Position numbers and translations under genes: made by a program | In this document: positions 30,675-38,184 of the stretch, one piece after another | Layout: each line of letters begins with the position of its first letter | Numbering within the stretch: position 1 is the stretch's first letter | Notes under the pieces: model-generated | Databases searched by the model: none | What the model was told of the DNA's origin: nothing | What the model saw: the letters and a program-made list of their open reading frames with translations, nothing else | Assembly: GCA_937921555.1 (NCBI GenBank) | Contig: CAKZUV010000277.1 | Coordinates: forward strand, 1-38,184 | Length of the DNA stretch: 38,184 nucleotides | Origin: an uncultured Saprospiraceae bacterium | GTDB taxonomy: Bacteria; Bacteroidota; Bacteroidia; Chitinophagales; Saprospiraceae | Direction of reading: 5' to 3'

Positions 30675-30682
30675 TATATTTG
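30675..30682 (+). promoter_or_regulatory. Bacteroidota -7 promoter box for parA
   Basis: TATATTTG fits TAnnTTTG. It is flanked by GGACA (30662-30666) and TGTCC (30681-30685), an inverted repeat over the promoter that would suit a repressor. The leader to the ATG is about 90 nt. Confidence 0.5.
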
Positions 30683-30776
30683 TCCACAGGGGTTGGAAAT
30701 TTTTTCGTATTTTCAACACTTACAGAAGGAACTTTTTATATTCAGACATTTTTAGAAACACTATAATTAACCGTAC

Positions 30777-31541
30777 ATGGGAAAGATAATCTCTCTTTTG
30801 AACCACAAAGGTGGTGTAGGAAAAACGACCAGCGCCATTAATATTGGTGCCGGATTAGTAGAATTAGGACAAAAAGTCCTCTTGATTGACCTGGATCCTC
30901 AGGCCAACCTCACCCTTTCACTGGGTATTCCAAGACAAAAATATACGATTTATGAATCTATTCGCGGCGAAAGCGAATTGGTTCCTTATACCGCTAAGGA
31001 AGGAATGGACGTGATTACTTCCAGCCTGGATTTGTCCGGTGCGGAGATGGAACTGATCAACGAAGCGGGCCGGGAGTATATTCTGCAGGAATTATTTCAG
31101 CCGGTTTTAGAAGAATACGATTATATCATTATTGATTGTCCGCCATCCCTTGGACTGTTGACGCTGAACGCTTTGACGACGAGTGACTATGTTTATATTC
31201 CACTGCAAACAGAATTTCTCGCCTTACAGGGTTTAACAAAAATCAAGCAGGTAATTGATAAAGTACGGTTCCGGCTAAACAAAAAACTGGAAATTGGTGG
31301 TGTGATCGCTACCATGTACGACGCACGAAAAGTACTGAACCGTGACGTAGTTGCTACCATTCAAAAATATTTTGGTGATAAAGTTTTTAAGACTTTAATT
31401 CGTGATAATGTAACCCTGGCCGAAGCACCGGCCCAGCGCATGGATATCTTTTCTTACGCAAAAGGCAGTAACGGAGCCAAAGATTATCTGGATCTTTGCA
31501 AAGAAATTCTGGAACGGACTGCCGTAAAAGAAGAAGCCTAA
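30777..31541 (+). CDS. parA: ParA/Soj-type partition ATPase
   Basis: The 254-residue cytosolic P-loop ATPase has the deviant Walker A KGGVGKTT at 11-18 (signature Lys11, Lys16), the A' motif DLDPQAN at 38-44 and Walker B IIIDCPPS at 117-124. There is no N-terminal HTH, so it is the small chromosomal (Soj) type. It binds DNA non-specifically when ATP-bound and moves a partner-loaded cargo. The next gene is not a canonical ParB but a ribbon-helix-helix protein with ParB-like N-terminal motifs, which probably acts as the partner. The ATG follows a leader of about 90 nt containing the -7 box at 30675. It may serve chromosome, plasmid-derived or subcellular cargo positioning. Confidence 0.93.
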   Translation: MGKIISLLNHKGGVGKTTSAINIGAGLVELGQKVLLIDLDPQANLTLSLGIPRQKYTIYESIRGESELVPYTAKEGMDVITSSLDLSGAEMELINEAGREYILQELFQPVLEEYDYIIIDCPPSLGLLTLNALTTSDYVYIPLQTEFLALQGLTKIKQVIDKVRFRLNKKLEIGGVIATMYDARKVLNRDVVATIQKYFGDKVFKTLIRDNVTLAEAPAQRMDIFSYAKGSNGAKDYLDLCKEILERTAVKEEA

Positions 31542-31595
31542 AACCGCAATCGCACTAATAAGCTATTATTTTAAGAACCATTAAATCCCAGGATT

Positions 31596-32162
31596 GTGAG
31601 TAAGAAAACATTAAAAGACGGGTTAGAAAGTCTGTTTGGAATGTCCCCGGCTTCCGTAGAAGAAGAGACGGCATTTATGGGAGACAACGTATTGCCGGGA
31701 AGTAAAAAAGCGAAAAAAACTTCTCAAAAAAAGGTTTCGGACAACCGAAGCCGGTCCGGTAGCAGCAAAAGTTTTACCGCGGATCTGGAATCTTTATTCC
31801 AGACCGTTGTCAAAGAATCGGTCGCCGAAGAAAAGAAAAAAATAGCCCGCGAAAAGAAGCGGACACTTGGCACTTCTCATACAGATACGGGGTCTGCCGA
31901 AACCACTCGCCGGCCCATGAGCGGTCTCGATGCATTGATCAGAAAAACGGTTGACCCTAACAAAGAAGAAATAAAACAAGCCGTTATTCCAAAAGAAAAA
32001 AAGCGGGTGACTTTTGTTTTTGATAAGAAGAAACTGATGAAATTAAAAACCATCGCTAAACTTGAAAAGGCTTACCTGAAAGATATTATTGGCGGACTTA
32101 TTTCAGAATACCTGGAGGAATACGATATTCCCGAAAATCCTTCTTCGGAATCTTCCAAGTAG
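31596..32162 (+). CDS. RHH DNA-binding ParA partner with three ParB-type contact motifs
   Basis: The 188-residue protein starts at GTG (31596), 54 bp after parA. Its C-terminal end is a ribbon-helix-helix domain: strand KKRVTFVFDKKKL (about 135-147), helix MKLKTIAKLEK, helix KDIIGGLISEYLEEY. The first 125 residues are disordered, Lys/Ser/Glu-rich and carry three copies of one short motif: KDGLESLFG (7-15), TADLESLFQ (61-69) and MSGLDALIRK (108-117). Canonical ParB proteins begin with a single such GRGLDALI-type box, which contacts ParA and triggers its ATPase. This suggests a non-ParB centromere-binding or cargo-adaptor protein with three ParA contacts. The centromere site and cargo are unknown. 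No ParB/Srx CTPase domain is present. Confidence 0.8.
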   Translation: MSKKTLKDGLESLFGMSPASVEEETAFMGDNVLPGSKKAKKTSQKKVSDNRSRSGSSKSFTADLESLFQTVVKESVAEEKKKIAREKKRTLGTSHTDTGSAETTRRPMSGLDALIRKTVDPNKEEIKQAVIPKEKKRVTFVFDKKKLMKLKTIAKLEKAYLKDIIGGLISEYLEEYDIPENPSSESSK

Positions 32163-32221
32163 TGGGAGTCCGGTAAGTTAATAAACTTTCCTAATGTAAA
32201 TCATCCCGAATTACTTGGAAA

Positions 32222-32308
32222 AACGCTTATGAGTTTTTTGCCAGTTGGTTAGTTAGCCCTCTTTTTACGATAAAAAGGGGGCTAACTGGCTAAAAGGCTG
32301 TTAGCGTT
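32222..32308. other. nested inverted repeats between the parA operon and the DUF3137 gene
   Basis: A 15-bp hairpin, GTTAGCCCTCTTTTT (32252-32266) against AAAAAGGGGGCTAAC (32272-32286), one mismatch, is enclosed by further matching text (GCCAGTT with AACTGGC, and AACGCT with AGCGTT). The inner stem lacks a T tract outside, but its A/T half could let it act as a terminator. A structured RNA or a partition-site dyad is possible. Confidence 0.6.
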
Positions 32309-32317
32309 CTGCCTCAA

Positions 32318-33280
32318 ATGTATCGCATGGATCGACTCGCCGAATTTCGTATTTTTTACAACCATACCATTCACCCTGAATTGATCAGAATGGAGAACAG
32401 GCGTAAGAAATTACTCTGGCTTTCTCTGGTTAGTATCCTGTTGTTTCTGGCCATCGGCTTTGTATCGATGTATCTGAATATTCCTACCGTTACCTTTTTT
32501 CTGATGATTCCGCTCGGCCTTTATCTCGGTTATTTGAGTTACCGGATGAAGCAATTTGTTACTACTTTCAAACCCAACGTTGTCAACCTTGTACTGGATT
32601 TTATTGACGATGATCTGAATTTTGATACCCTGCGTTATGATGGTGAAAAATTTATCGGAAAAGATCAGTTCAGAAAAAGCAGAATTTTTACTTCTAACGC
32701 TTCGTTTTACAAAGGAGAAGATTATATCAGTGGAAAAATCGGAGAGGTTCCCTTTGAGATGTGCGAGTTAAAAGTAAGAGAATTGTCAAAAGTACGGGAC
32801 CGTTATAATTACGTTTTTCGTGGTGTTTTTATGCGGGCTACCATGAAACGACCCGTAAGAGGATCTATTCTGATTTTACCAGCTGCTTTTAAACAATACC
32901 TTACCCGTACCATCAAATCTTTTAACCGTGCGGGAGGCAGACAATTGGATGAATCTTTTATGAATCCGGTTTTCGGAGAATTATTCGATGTGTACGTTTC
33001 GCCCGACGCGCAGCCACGGTACGTCCTGGACGAAGACATACAAATCAAGATTGCCCGCTACAGAGAACAAATAGGTAAAGAAATTTACCTTAGCTTTGTA
33101 AATAACGATATATACGTCGCAGTGACTGAACCAAAAGACATTCTGGAACCTTATATATTCCGTTCTAATGTTAGTTTTACACTGGTCCTGGAATTTTTTA
33201 AAGACATTCAGCTTCTATTGGGCATTGTTCAGGATTTTGATGGTAGAAGTGCGGACGATTCACAAAAATTATTATCATGA
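32318..33280 (+). CDS. DUF3137 family membrane protein
   Basis: The 320-residue protein has two adjacent membrane helices, about residues 29-50 and 54-72 (LLWLSLVSILLFLAIGFVSM, then FFLMIPLGLYLGYL), and a long cytosolic domain. RIFTSNASFYKGEDYISGKI and FRGVFMRATMKRPVRGSILI followed by the C-terminal EIYLSFVNNDIYVAV match DUF3137. The family has no assigned activity. An alternative start is Met4 (32327). The stop overlaps the ATG of the next gene (ATGA, 33277-33280), so it is translationally coupled to the TraB/GumN lipoprotein. Confidence 0.85.
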   Translation: MYRMDRLAEFRIFYNHTIHPELIRMENRRKKLLWLSLVSILLFLAIGFVSMYLNIPTVTFFLMIPLGLYLGYLSYRMKQFVTTFKPNVVNLVLDFIDDDLNFDTLRYDGEKFIGKDQFRKSRIFTSNASFYKGEDYISGKIGEVPFEMCELKVRELSKVRDRYNYVFRGVFMRATMKRPVRGSILILPAAFKQYLTRTIKSFNRAGGRQLDESFMNPVFGELFDVYVSPDAQPRYVLDEDIQIKIARYREQIGKEIYLSFVNNDIYVAVTEPKDILEPYIFRSNVSFTLVLEFFKDIQLLLGIVQDFDGRSADDSQKLLS

Positions 33281-34269
33281 AAAAATTAGCTATTCCATAT
33301 TTCTTCCTTTTATTATTAATCCTGGCCGCCTGTAGTCCGAAGACGACTGAAAAAGTGGTGACGGAAACGATTGTTCCCGTTCCCACCGAAAAATCTCTGC
33401 TGTGGAAAATAGCGGGAAAGGATTTGACGCAGCCTTCGTACCTCTACGGAACCATCCACATGATTGATAAAAAAGATTTCTTTTTGACCGATTCTACCGT
33501 GGCTGTATTTGACCGGATGGATCAGATTATTTTTGAAATCAATATGGAGGATATGTCGGATATGAGTGCGATGATGGGGATGATCGGCAAAATTATGATG
33601 GATGACGGAACGACGTTAAGAGATCTTTTGAGCAAGGAAGATTATAAAATGGTCAGCGATCATTTTTCGGGACTGGGACTGCCCATGATGATGCTGGAAA
33701 GAATCAAACCGATGTTTTTGTCCGCAATGGCCGGAGGAGATTTTGATTTCACAAGCCCCTCGCCGGGAGGTGGTATGGGCGAGGATATAAAGTCCTATGA
33801 AATGGAATTTATGGAAATGGCTACCGCCGACGAAAAGAAAATGGGAGGACTGGAAACCATCGAATATCAGATGAGCGTATTTGACAGTATTCCGTATACC
33901 GATCAGGCTGCTATGCTGGTAACGTCGATTCGCGGAGGCGAAAGTGGCGATGAGGATGAGTTGAGTAAAATGACGGAGGTTTACAAACAACAGGATATTG
34001 CTGGCATGCAGCAAATGTTTAAATCAGATGTCAACGGAATTGGAAAATACGAAGATATTTTTTTGAAAAACAGAAATCAAAACTGGATTCCCATCATGGC
34101 AGAAATGGCGAAAGAACAACCTACCTTTTTTGCGGTTGGTGCCGGTCACCTGGGCGGCGAATTTGGCGTGATCGCCTTATTACGACAGGCAGGTTACGAA
34201 GTGACCCCGGTCATGTCCACGCCGCTAAAAGAATTGCCAAAGAAAAAAAGAAAGGCGACCAGGATGTAG
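33277..34269 (+). CDS. TraB/GumN family lipoprotein
   Basis: The 330-residue protein has a lipobox signal LLILAACS with Cys19, so it is probably lipidated. The TraB/GumN fold is visible: LLWKIAGKDLTQPSYLYGTI with His61 just after it, then IIFEINMED (acidic residue of the site), and near the C-terminus FFAVGAGHLGGEFGVIALLR followed by GYEVTPV. This resembles the Tiki/TraB metalloprotease-like group, in which the GTIH His and the GxGH His are thought to bind a metal. The Met-rich middle (MEDMSDMSAMMGMIGKIMMD) is unusual and may bind metal or simply be flexible. It is translationally coupled to the DUF3137 gene and followed by a terminator at 34296. Confidence 0.9.
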   Translation: MKKLAIPYFFLLLLILAACSPKTTEKVVTETIVPVPTEKSLLWKIAGKDLTQPSYLYGTIHMIDKKDFFLTDSTVAVFDRMDQIIFEINMEDMSDMSAMMGMIGKIMMDDGTTLRDLLSKEDYKMVSDHFSGLGLPMMMLERIKPMFLSAMAGGDFDFTSPSPGGGMGEDIKSYEMEFMEMATADEKKMGGLETIEYQMSVFDSIPYTDQAAMLVTSIRGGESGDEDELSKMTEVYKQQDIAGMQQMFKSDVNGIGKYEDIFLKNRNQNWIPIMAEMAKEQPTFFAVGAGHLGGEFGVIALLRQAGYEVTPVMSTPLKELPKKKRKATRM

Positions 34270-34295
34270 AAAGAAGATAAATTTTAAATAAAAGA

Positions 34296-34328
34296 AAACG
34301 CTTACCTGACAAAAGGTAAGCGTTTTTT
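34296..34328 (+). terminator. rho-independent terminator after the TraB/GumN gene
   Basis: AAACGCTTACC (34296-34306) pairs perfectly with GGTAAGCGTTT (34315-34325), with T residues following. The A-rich left side lets it work in both directions, so it may also serve the convergent minus-strand surface-protein gene. Confidence 0.9.
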
Positions 34329-34349
34329 TCTGAACGAAAGTTAAAGGTA

Positions 34350-37300
34350 TTAATCCCTTTCAATCACTAATCTGGAATACATAGCTTTTCGTTTTCCTGC
34401 CTGAAACCTCACCAGATAAATTCCATTAGGATAGCCACTCACATCCAGGATAATCCGTTGATCCGCCGTCGCATCATATTGCTTTTGGTGGATAACTTGT
34501 CCCAAACTGTTGGTAAGCATAAGATTGACAGAATGTTCGGTCAATAGGTCACTCGCAAAGGTGACTTGCAAAATGGCTGGATTCGGAAAGATATGCAATC
34601 GGTTTACAGACGTTCCTAAATCAATGGCTTGAATATTGGTCAACAATTTTGATCCGTTATTTTGTATTGCAGCAATTCTGTATTCGTAACTACCGTGGGT
34701 AACCGAGCGATCGGTATATTGATAAAAATGGGTTTGCTGGCTTTCACCGTAGGAAGGTAGCTGATCAATTTCCGTAAATTCTCCGTCTTTTTCTTTTCTT
34801 TCAATATTGTAAAAACTGGTAGTTGCATCCAAATTTGAGGCCCAGTTTAGTCTGACCGTTCTTGCCTCGGCCTGCGCCGAAAGATGATACAAGACTTCCG
34901 TATTCACAATCGCACTGAGGGGAGCATTCCCAATATTGATCGTATAATCTTCTACTTCTCCGGCGATGAAATTTTCACATGGACCAACTGCGGCATTACG
35001 GCTCATCGTGACACGCATACGAGTAGTACCCGTAAGGGCGTCGGTTGGAATTGTAATATCACCGGTGATGAGAGGAGCAACTGTTCCGTTGATGCCATTC
35101 TCATACACGGTAGAAATTACGAGTTCTCCGGGGTCATTAAAATTCTCATTGCCATTGAAATCTATCCAGACTTGAAAGTATTCTGTAAAATGGGTATAGC
35201 TGAAAACAGGTTGAATAGATAAATCGTAAGACTCACCTTTGATTACATTGGCTGTGAACGCCGTAAAGTTGCCGTATCCATTTTTTCCACTTGTATTGTT
35301 TATATTACTAAGGCTGACATTTCCGATCCATTCCTGCCAGGGAGCAGAAGCGGTGGAATTACAATAGCCATTTCCGACTGGACCTCCGTCGTTTACAGTA
35401 ATGGTAAAGGAACAAGTTTCAATATTTCCACAATCATCCGAAGCCTCGTAGGTAATGGTATTTATACCGGTCGGAAAATCACTTCCACTGGGTAGTCCTT
35501 CAATTTGTAGGGTTGTGACCAAACTGGCCGGACAAGAGGTAACAGGCGTTGGAATATTCCAGGTTGCCAGCGCAGTAGTGACACCAGATACAGTTGTCAA
35601 AGTCTGATTTGGAGGACAACTGATAGAGATTGCAGTAGGATCGCTGGTCAGAGAAATCGTAAAAGTACAGTCTTCAATATTTCCACAATCATCAGTCGCT
35701 TCGTAAGTAATAGTGTAAGTTCCAACCGATTGGGTGCTGCCATTTGCTGGTCCACTGGTCTGGATTAGTGCGGTGGTACCAGCAGGACAAGTACTCAAAG
35801 CGGTGGGCGTATTCCAGGCTATAACGCCTGTGGTAGCACCAACACCTGCGCTGATATTCAGATCAGCTGAACAGTTAAGCGTCAAGTTAGGGCCACTATT
35901 GCTGATATTAACGGTATAGTCCTCTACTTCTCCAAATTCAAAAAATTCGCATGGGTCTGATGCTTCGGTACGATTCATTGCTACCCGCATTCGGGTATTT
36001 CCCGTAAGGGCTCCATTAGGAATAGTTATATTTTGAGTGATTGGACTCGCAGTCGTCCCGTTGATTCCGTTAGCATAAATAGCAGAAACAACCAGTTCCC
36101 CCGGATCAGCAAAACTTTCATTTTGATTAAAATCAATCCATACCTGAATATATTCTGTAAAATGGGTATAGCTGAAAGCAGGCTGGATCGTAATCGGATA
36201 ATTCTCACCTATATCTACGTTAGCAACCAGACTGGTAAAATCACTGTATCCGGATTTATTACTGTTATTATTCAAATCATTTAAGCTGACATTACCAATC
36301 CAATCTACCCACGGAGATGACGCTGACGATTCGCAGTATCCGTTACCAGTGGGACCACCATCATTAACAGTGATAGTGAAAGAACAGGTTTCAATATTTC
36401 CACAATCGTCGCTCGCTTCGTATGTAACTGTATTGATACCAATGGGGAAGGAGCTTCCGGAATTAAGGCCGGTGGTTTGTAAGATATTGGTAATTCCTGA
36501 CGGGCAATTCGTAACAGGAACGGGCGTATTCCAAGTCGTAGTAATCGTACTTTCGCCTGGGATAGTAGCTAAGGTTTGATTAGTCGGACAATCCAGACTC
36601 AGGGTAGTTACACCTCCATCATTCACGGTAATGGTAAAAGAACAGGTTTCTATATTACCACAATCGTCAGTCGCTTCGTAAGTAATCGTATTGACACCAA
36701 CAGGAAAATCATCACCGGGAGCAAGACCTGCTGTTTGGCTAAGTAGAGTGGAACCGGTTGGGCAATCAGAATCAGTAGCCGGAATGGTCCAGCTAGCTGT
36801 GGCGGTTGATGCACCAGGTAAAGTAGAAATTATCTGGTCGGCCGGACAATTAAGCGTAAGTATTGCTGACTGGCTTTCGATGGTGATCTCAAAAGAACAG
36901 GTTTCTATATTTCCACAATTATCCGTTGCTTCGTAAGTAATGGTATAGTTACCTACTGGTTGTGTACTTCCATTTGCCGGTCCACTAATTTGTATTAAAT
37001 TAAGACTTTCGTCCGGGCAGGTAGTTGAAATAGCGGGTTCATTCCATGCAACTACCCCGGAAGTCGCATTCACTCCGGCGACAATGGTAAAATCATCAAC
37101 GCAAAGGAGGGTAAGCGACGGGCCATTACTGGTTATATTAATTGTATAGTCTTCTACTTCTCCAAGCATAAATATTTCGCACGGGGTACTAGCCTGACCT
37201 CTCTGCATTGCCACGCGCATTCGTGTATTTCCGGAAATTGCGTCAGTGGGAATAAGGATATTTTCCGAAACAGGCACGGCGGCTGTTCCATTGGTTCCGT

Positions 37301-38184
37301 TATTATAGACCGCAGAAATAACTAGCTCTCCCGGATCATTGAAATTTTCATTTCCATTATAATCAATCCATACCTGAATATATTCGGTATAGTGGGTATA
37401 GCTGAAAACAGGCTGTACAGATAATTGATAATTTTCTCCCGTATTTACGTTAGCTGTTAAATTTGTGAAATCACTGTACCCGGATTTTGTACTGGAATTA
37501 TTTAAGTCGTTGAGTGTTACATTACCAATCCATTCTACCCAGGGCTGATCTGCGCCGGAAGCACAATAACCATTGCCGGTCGGCCCTCCGTCATTGACGA
37601 CAATATCAAAAGAACAAGTTTCCGTATTACCACAATCGTCGGTTGCTTCGTAGGTAATGGTATTTACACCGATGGGGAAATCACTTCCCGGAGGTAGTCC
37701 TGCGGTTTGTGAGATGGTTGGAGTCCCCGTTGGGCAATTAGAAAGCGGAGTTGGAATCTCCCAGGCTGCGGTGACGGTAGTCGCACCGATGGGGGTGGTG
37801 AGGGTTTGATCTGCCGGGCATGAGAGCGAAAGGGTAGGACCATCATTAATAATATTGACTGAATAATCTTCTACCTCCCCAAACTCAAAACTTTCACAGG
37901 GATCAGCATAATCATCTCTTTTCATACTGATCCGCATACGTGTACTGCCGGGAGTAGCCGTAGCGGGGATAAATATATCCCCACTTAAAAAGGGGGGAAG
38001 TGTTCCATCCGGTCCCGTTGGATGAATTGCATCCAGGACCAGCTCTCCATCATCCTCAAAATCGGCATCCTGATTAAAATCGATCCAGATACGAATATAT
38101 TCGTCAAAATGCGGATACGCAAAATCAGCCTGAATGGTAATGGGAAAAGTACTGCCAATGGAAACGTCGGTTGTCAGTCCGGTG
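34350..38184 (-). CDS. giant modular surface protein (HYR and GEVEDY domains) with T9SS sorting domain; 5' end beyond the window
   Basis: The reading frame continues unbroken to the right edge, so an ATG at 37937 is internal and the visible part is about 1277 residues. Going from the edge to the C-terminus: a partial GEVEDY domain, HYR, GEVEDY, three HYR, GEVEDY, two HYR, GEVEDY, a fibronectin-like domain (LNWASNLDATTSFYNIERKE), then a type A sorting domain at the end (LHIFPNPAILQVTFASDL, GIYLVRFQAGKRKAMYSRLV). GEVEDY domains carry NGYC-xxxxx-PWVxWIGNVxLNDLNN and FxQVWIDFNxNExFxDPGELV; HYR modules carry CPxxQTL and YEATDDCGNIETCSF. Such arrays are extracellular adhesins or scaffolds. The modules are so similar at DNA level (same stretches recurring) that recombination between them is likely. 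Confidence 0.92.
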   Translation of the reverse strand, partial: TGLTTDVSIGSTFPITIQADFAYPHFDEYIRIWIDFNQDADFEDDGELVLDAIHPTGPDGTLPPFLSGDIFIPATATPGSTRMRISMKRDDYADPCESFEFGEVEDYSVNIINDGPTLSLSCPADQTLTTPIGATTVTAAWEIPTPLSNCPTGTPTISQTAGLPPGSDFPIGVNTITYEATDDCGNTETCSFDIVVNDGGPTGNGYCASGADQPWVEWIGNVTLNDLNNSSTKSGYSDFTNLTANVNTGENYQLSVQPVFSYTHYTEYIQVWIDYNGNENFNDPGELVISAVYNNGTNGTAAVPVSENILIPTDAISGNTRMRVAMQRGQASTPCEIFMLGEVEDYTINITSNGPSLTLLCVDDFTIVAGVNATSGVVAWNEPAISTTCPDESLNLIQISGPANGSTQPVGNYTITYEATDNCGNIETCSFEITIESQSAILTLNCPADQIISTLPGASTATASWTIPATDSDCPTGSTLLSQTAGLAPGDDFPVGVNTITYEATDDCGNIETCSFTITVNDGGVTTLSLDCPTNQTLATIPGESTITTTWNTPVPVTNCPSGITNILQTTGLNSGSSFPIGINTVTYEASDDCGNIETCSFTITVNDGGPTGNGYCESSASSPWVDWIGNVSLNDLNNNSNKSGYSDFTSLVANVDIGENYPITIQPAFSYTHFTEYIQVWIDFNQNESFADPGELVVSAIYANGINGTTASPITQNITIPNGALTGNTRMRVAMNRTEASDPCEFFEFGEVEDYTVNISNSGPNLTLNCSADLNISAGVGATTGVIAWNTPTALSTCPAGTTALIQTSGPANGSTQSVGTYTITYEATDDCGNIEDCTFTISLTSDPTAISISCPPNQTLTTVSGVTTALATWNIPTPVTSCPASLVTTLQIEGLPSGSDFPTGINTITYEASDDCGNIETCSFTITVNDGGPVGNGYCNSTASAPWQEWIGNVSLSNINNTSGKNGYGNFTAFTANVIKGESYDLSIQPVFSYTHFTEYFQVWIDFNGNENFNDPGELVISTVYENGINGTVAPLITGDITIPTDALTGTTRMRVTMSRNAAVGPCENFIAGEVEDYTINIGNAPLSAIVNTEVLYHLSAQAEARTVRLNWASNLDATTSFYNIERKEKDGEFTEIDQLPSYGESQQTHFYQYTDRSVTHGSYEYRIAAIQNNGSKLLTNIQAIDLGTSVNRLHIFPNPAILQVTFASDLLTEHSVNLMLTNSLGQVIHQKQYDATADQRIILDVSGYPNGIYLVRFQAGKRKAMYSRLVIERD

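Noticed and set aside
34350-37937. ATG at 37937 as the start of the surface protein
   Set aside because: The same frame stays open with clear GEVEDY-domain sequence to the right edge, so this Met is internal.

Overview
The window looks like chromosomal DNA of a Bacteroidota bacterium, most likely from the Saprospiria/Lewinella side of the phylum. The evidence is two proteins with type IX secretion (T9SS) C-terminal sorting domains, an Omp28-like protein, a DUF2723/GT117 membrane protein next to rpiB, a two-component-propeller LytS-type kinase, a DUF4834-like mini-protein, several TAnnTTTG promoter boxes, and genes with few Shine-Dalgarno-like leaders. No rRNA, tRNA or CRISPR array was seen.

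Layout. 1-2.1 kb: an AAE-family transporter on the minus strand, bracketed by an 18-bp perfect inverted repeat. 2.1-4.9 kb: a tandem-domain FKBP prolyl isomerase and a PQQ-propeller lipoprotein. 4.9-8.7 kb, minus strand: a DUF4197 lipoprotein, a toxin-antitoxin remnant (antitoxin plus a C-terminally truncated ParE/RelE-like toxin) and htpG, each followed by a copy of the same conserved-loop terminator. 8.7-10.2 kb: an AT-rich accessory stretch with a near-perfect sigma-54 promoter, small ORFs, two copies of an unusual hairpin with a G6 loop, C6 tracts between them, short AGA-loop palindromes and a 25-bp tandem repeat. 10.2-15.7 kb, minus: an M28 peptidase, a MITE-like inverted repeat, rpiB and a GT117 membrane protein. 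15.8-18.6 kb, plus: a DUF4834-like mini-protein, an RluA-family pseudouridine synthase, and an AT-rich two-gene unit (a fused Panacea-like/DUF488 protein and a conserved unknown). 18.6-20.8 kb, minus: an orphan DUF5682 protein. 21-26.3 kb, plus: metF, an M14 peptidase, a PepSY protein and an Omp28-like T9SS cargo. 26.6-30.5 kb, minus: an outer-membrane-type protein translationally coupled to a large sensor kinase. 30.8-34.3 kb, plus: parA, a ribbon-helix-helix partner, a DUF3137 protein and a TraB/GumN lipoprotein. 34.35 kb to the right edge, minus: a very large modular HYR/GEVEDY T9SS surface protein whose start lies outside the window.

Most of the window is ordinary housekeeping and envelope biology. 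The places that look least described are the sigma-54/hairpin stretch at 8.8-9.75 kb, the DUF488 two-gene island at 16.8-18.6 kb, and the ParA partner, which carries three copies of a ParB-type N-terminal ParA-contact motif on a non-ParB scaffold. No identification was checked against a database; all rest on reading the translated sequence and recalled family signatures.
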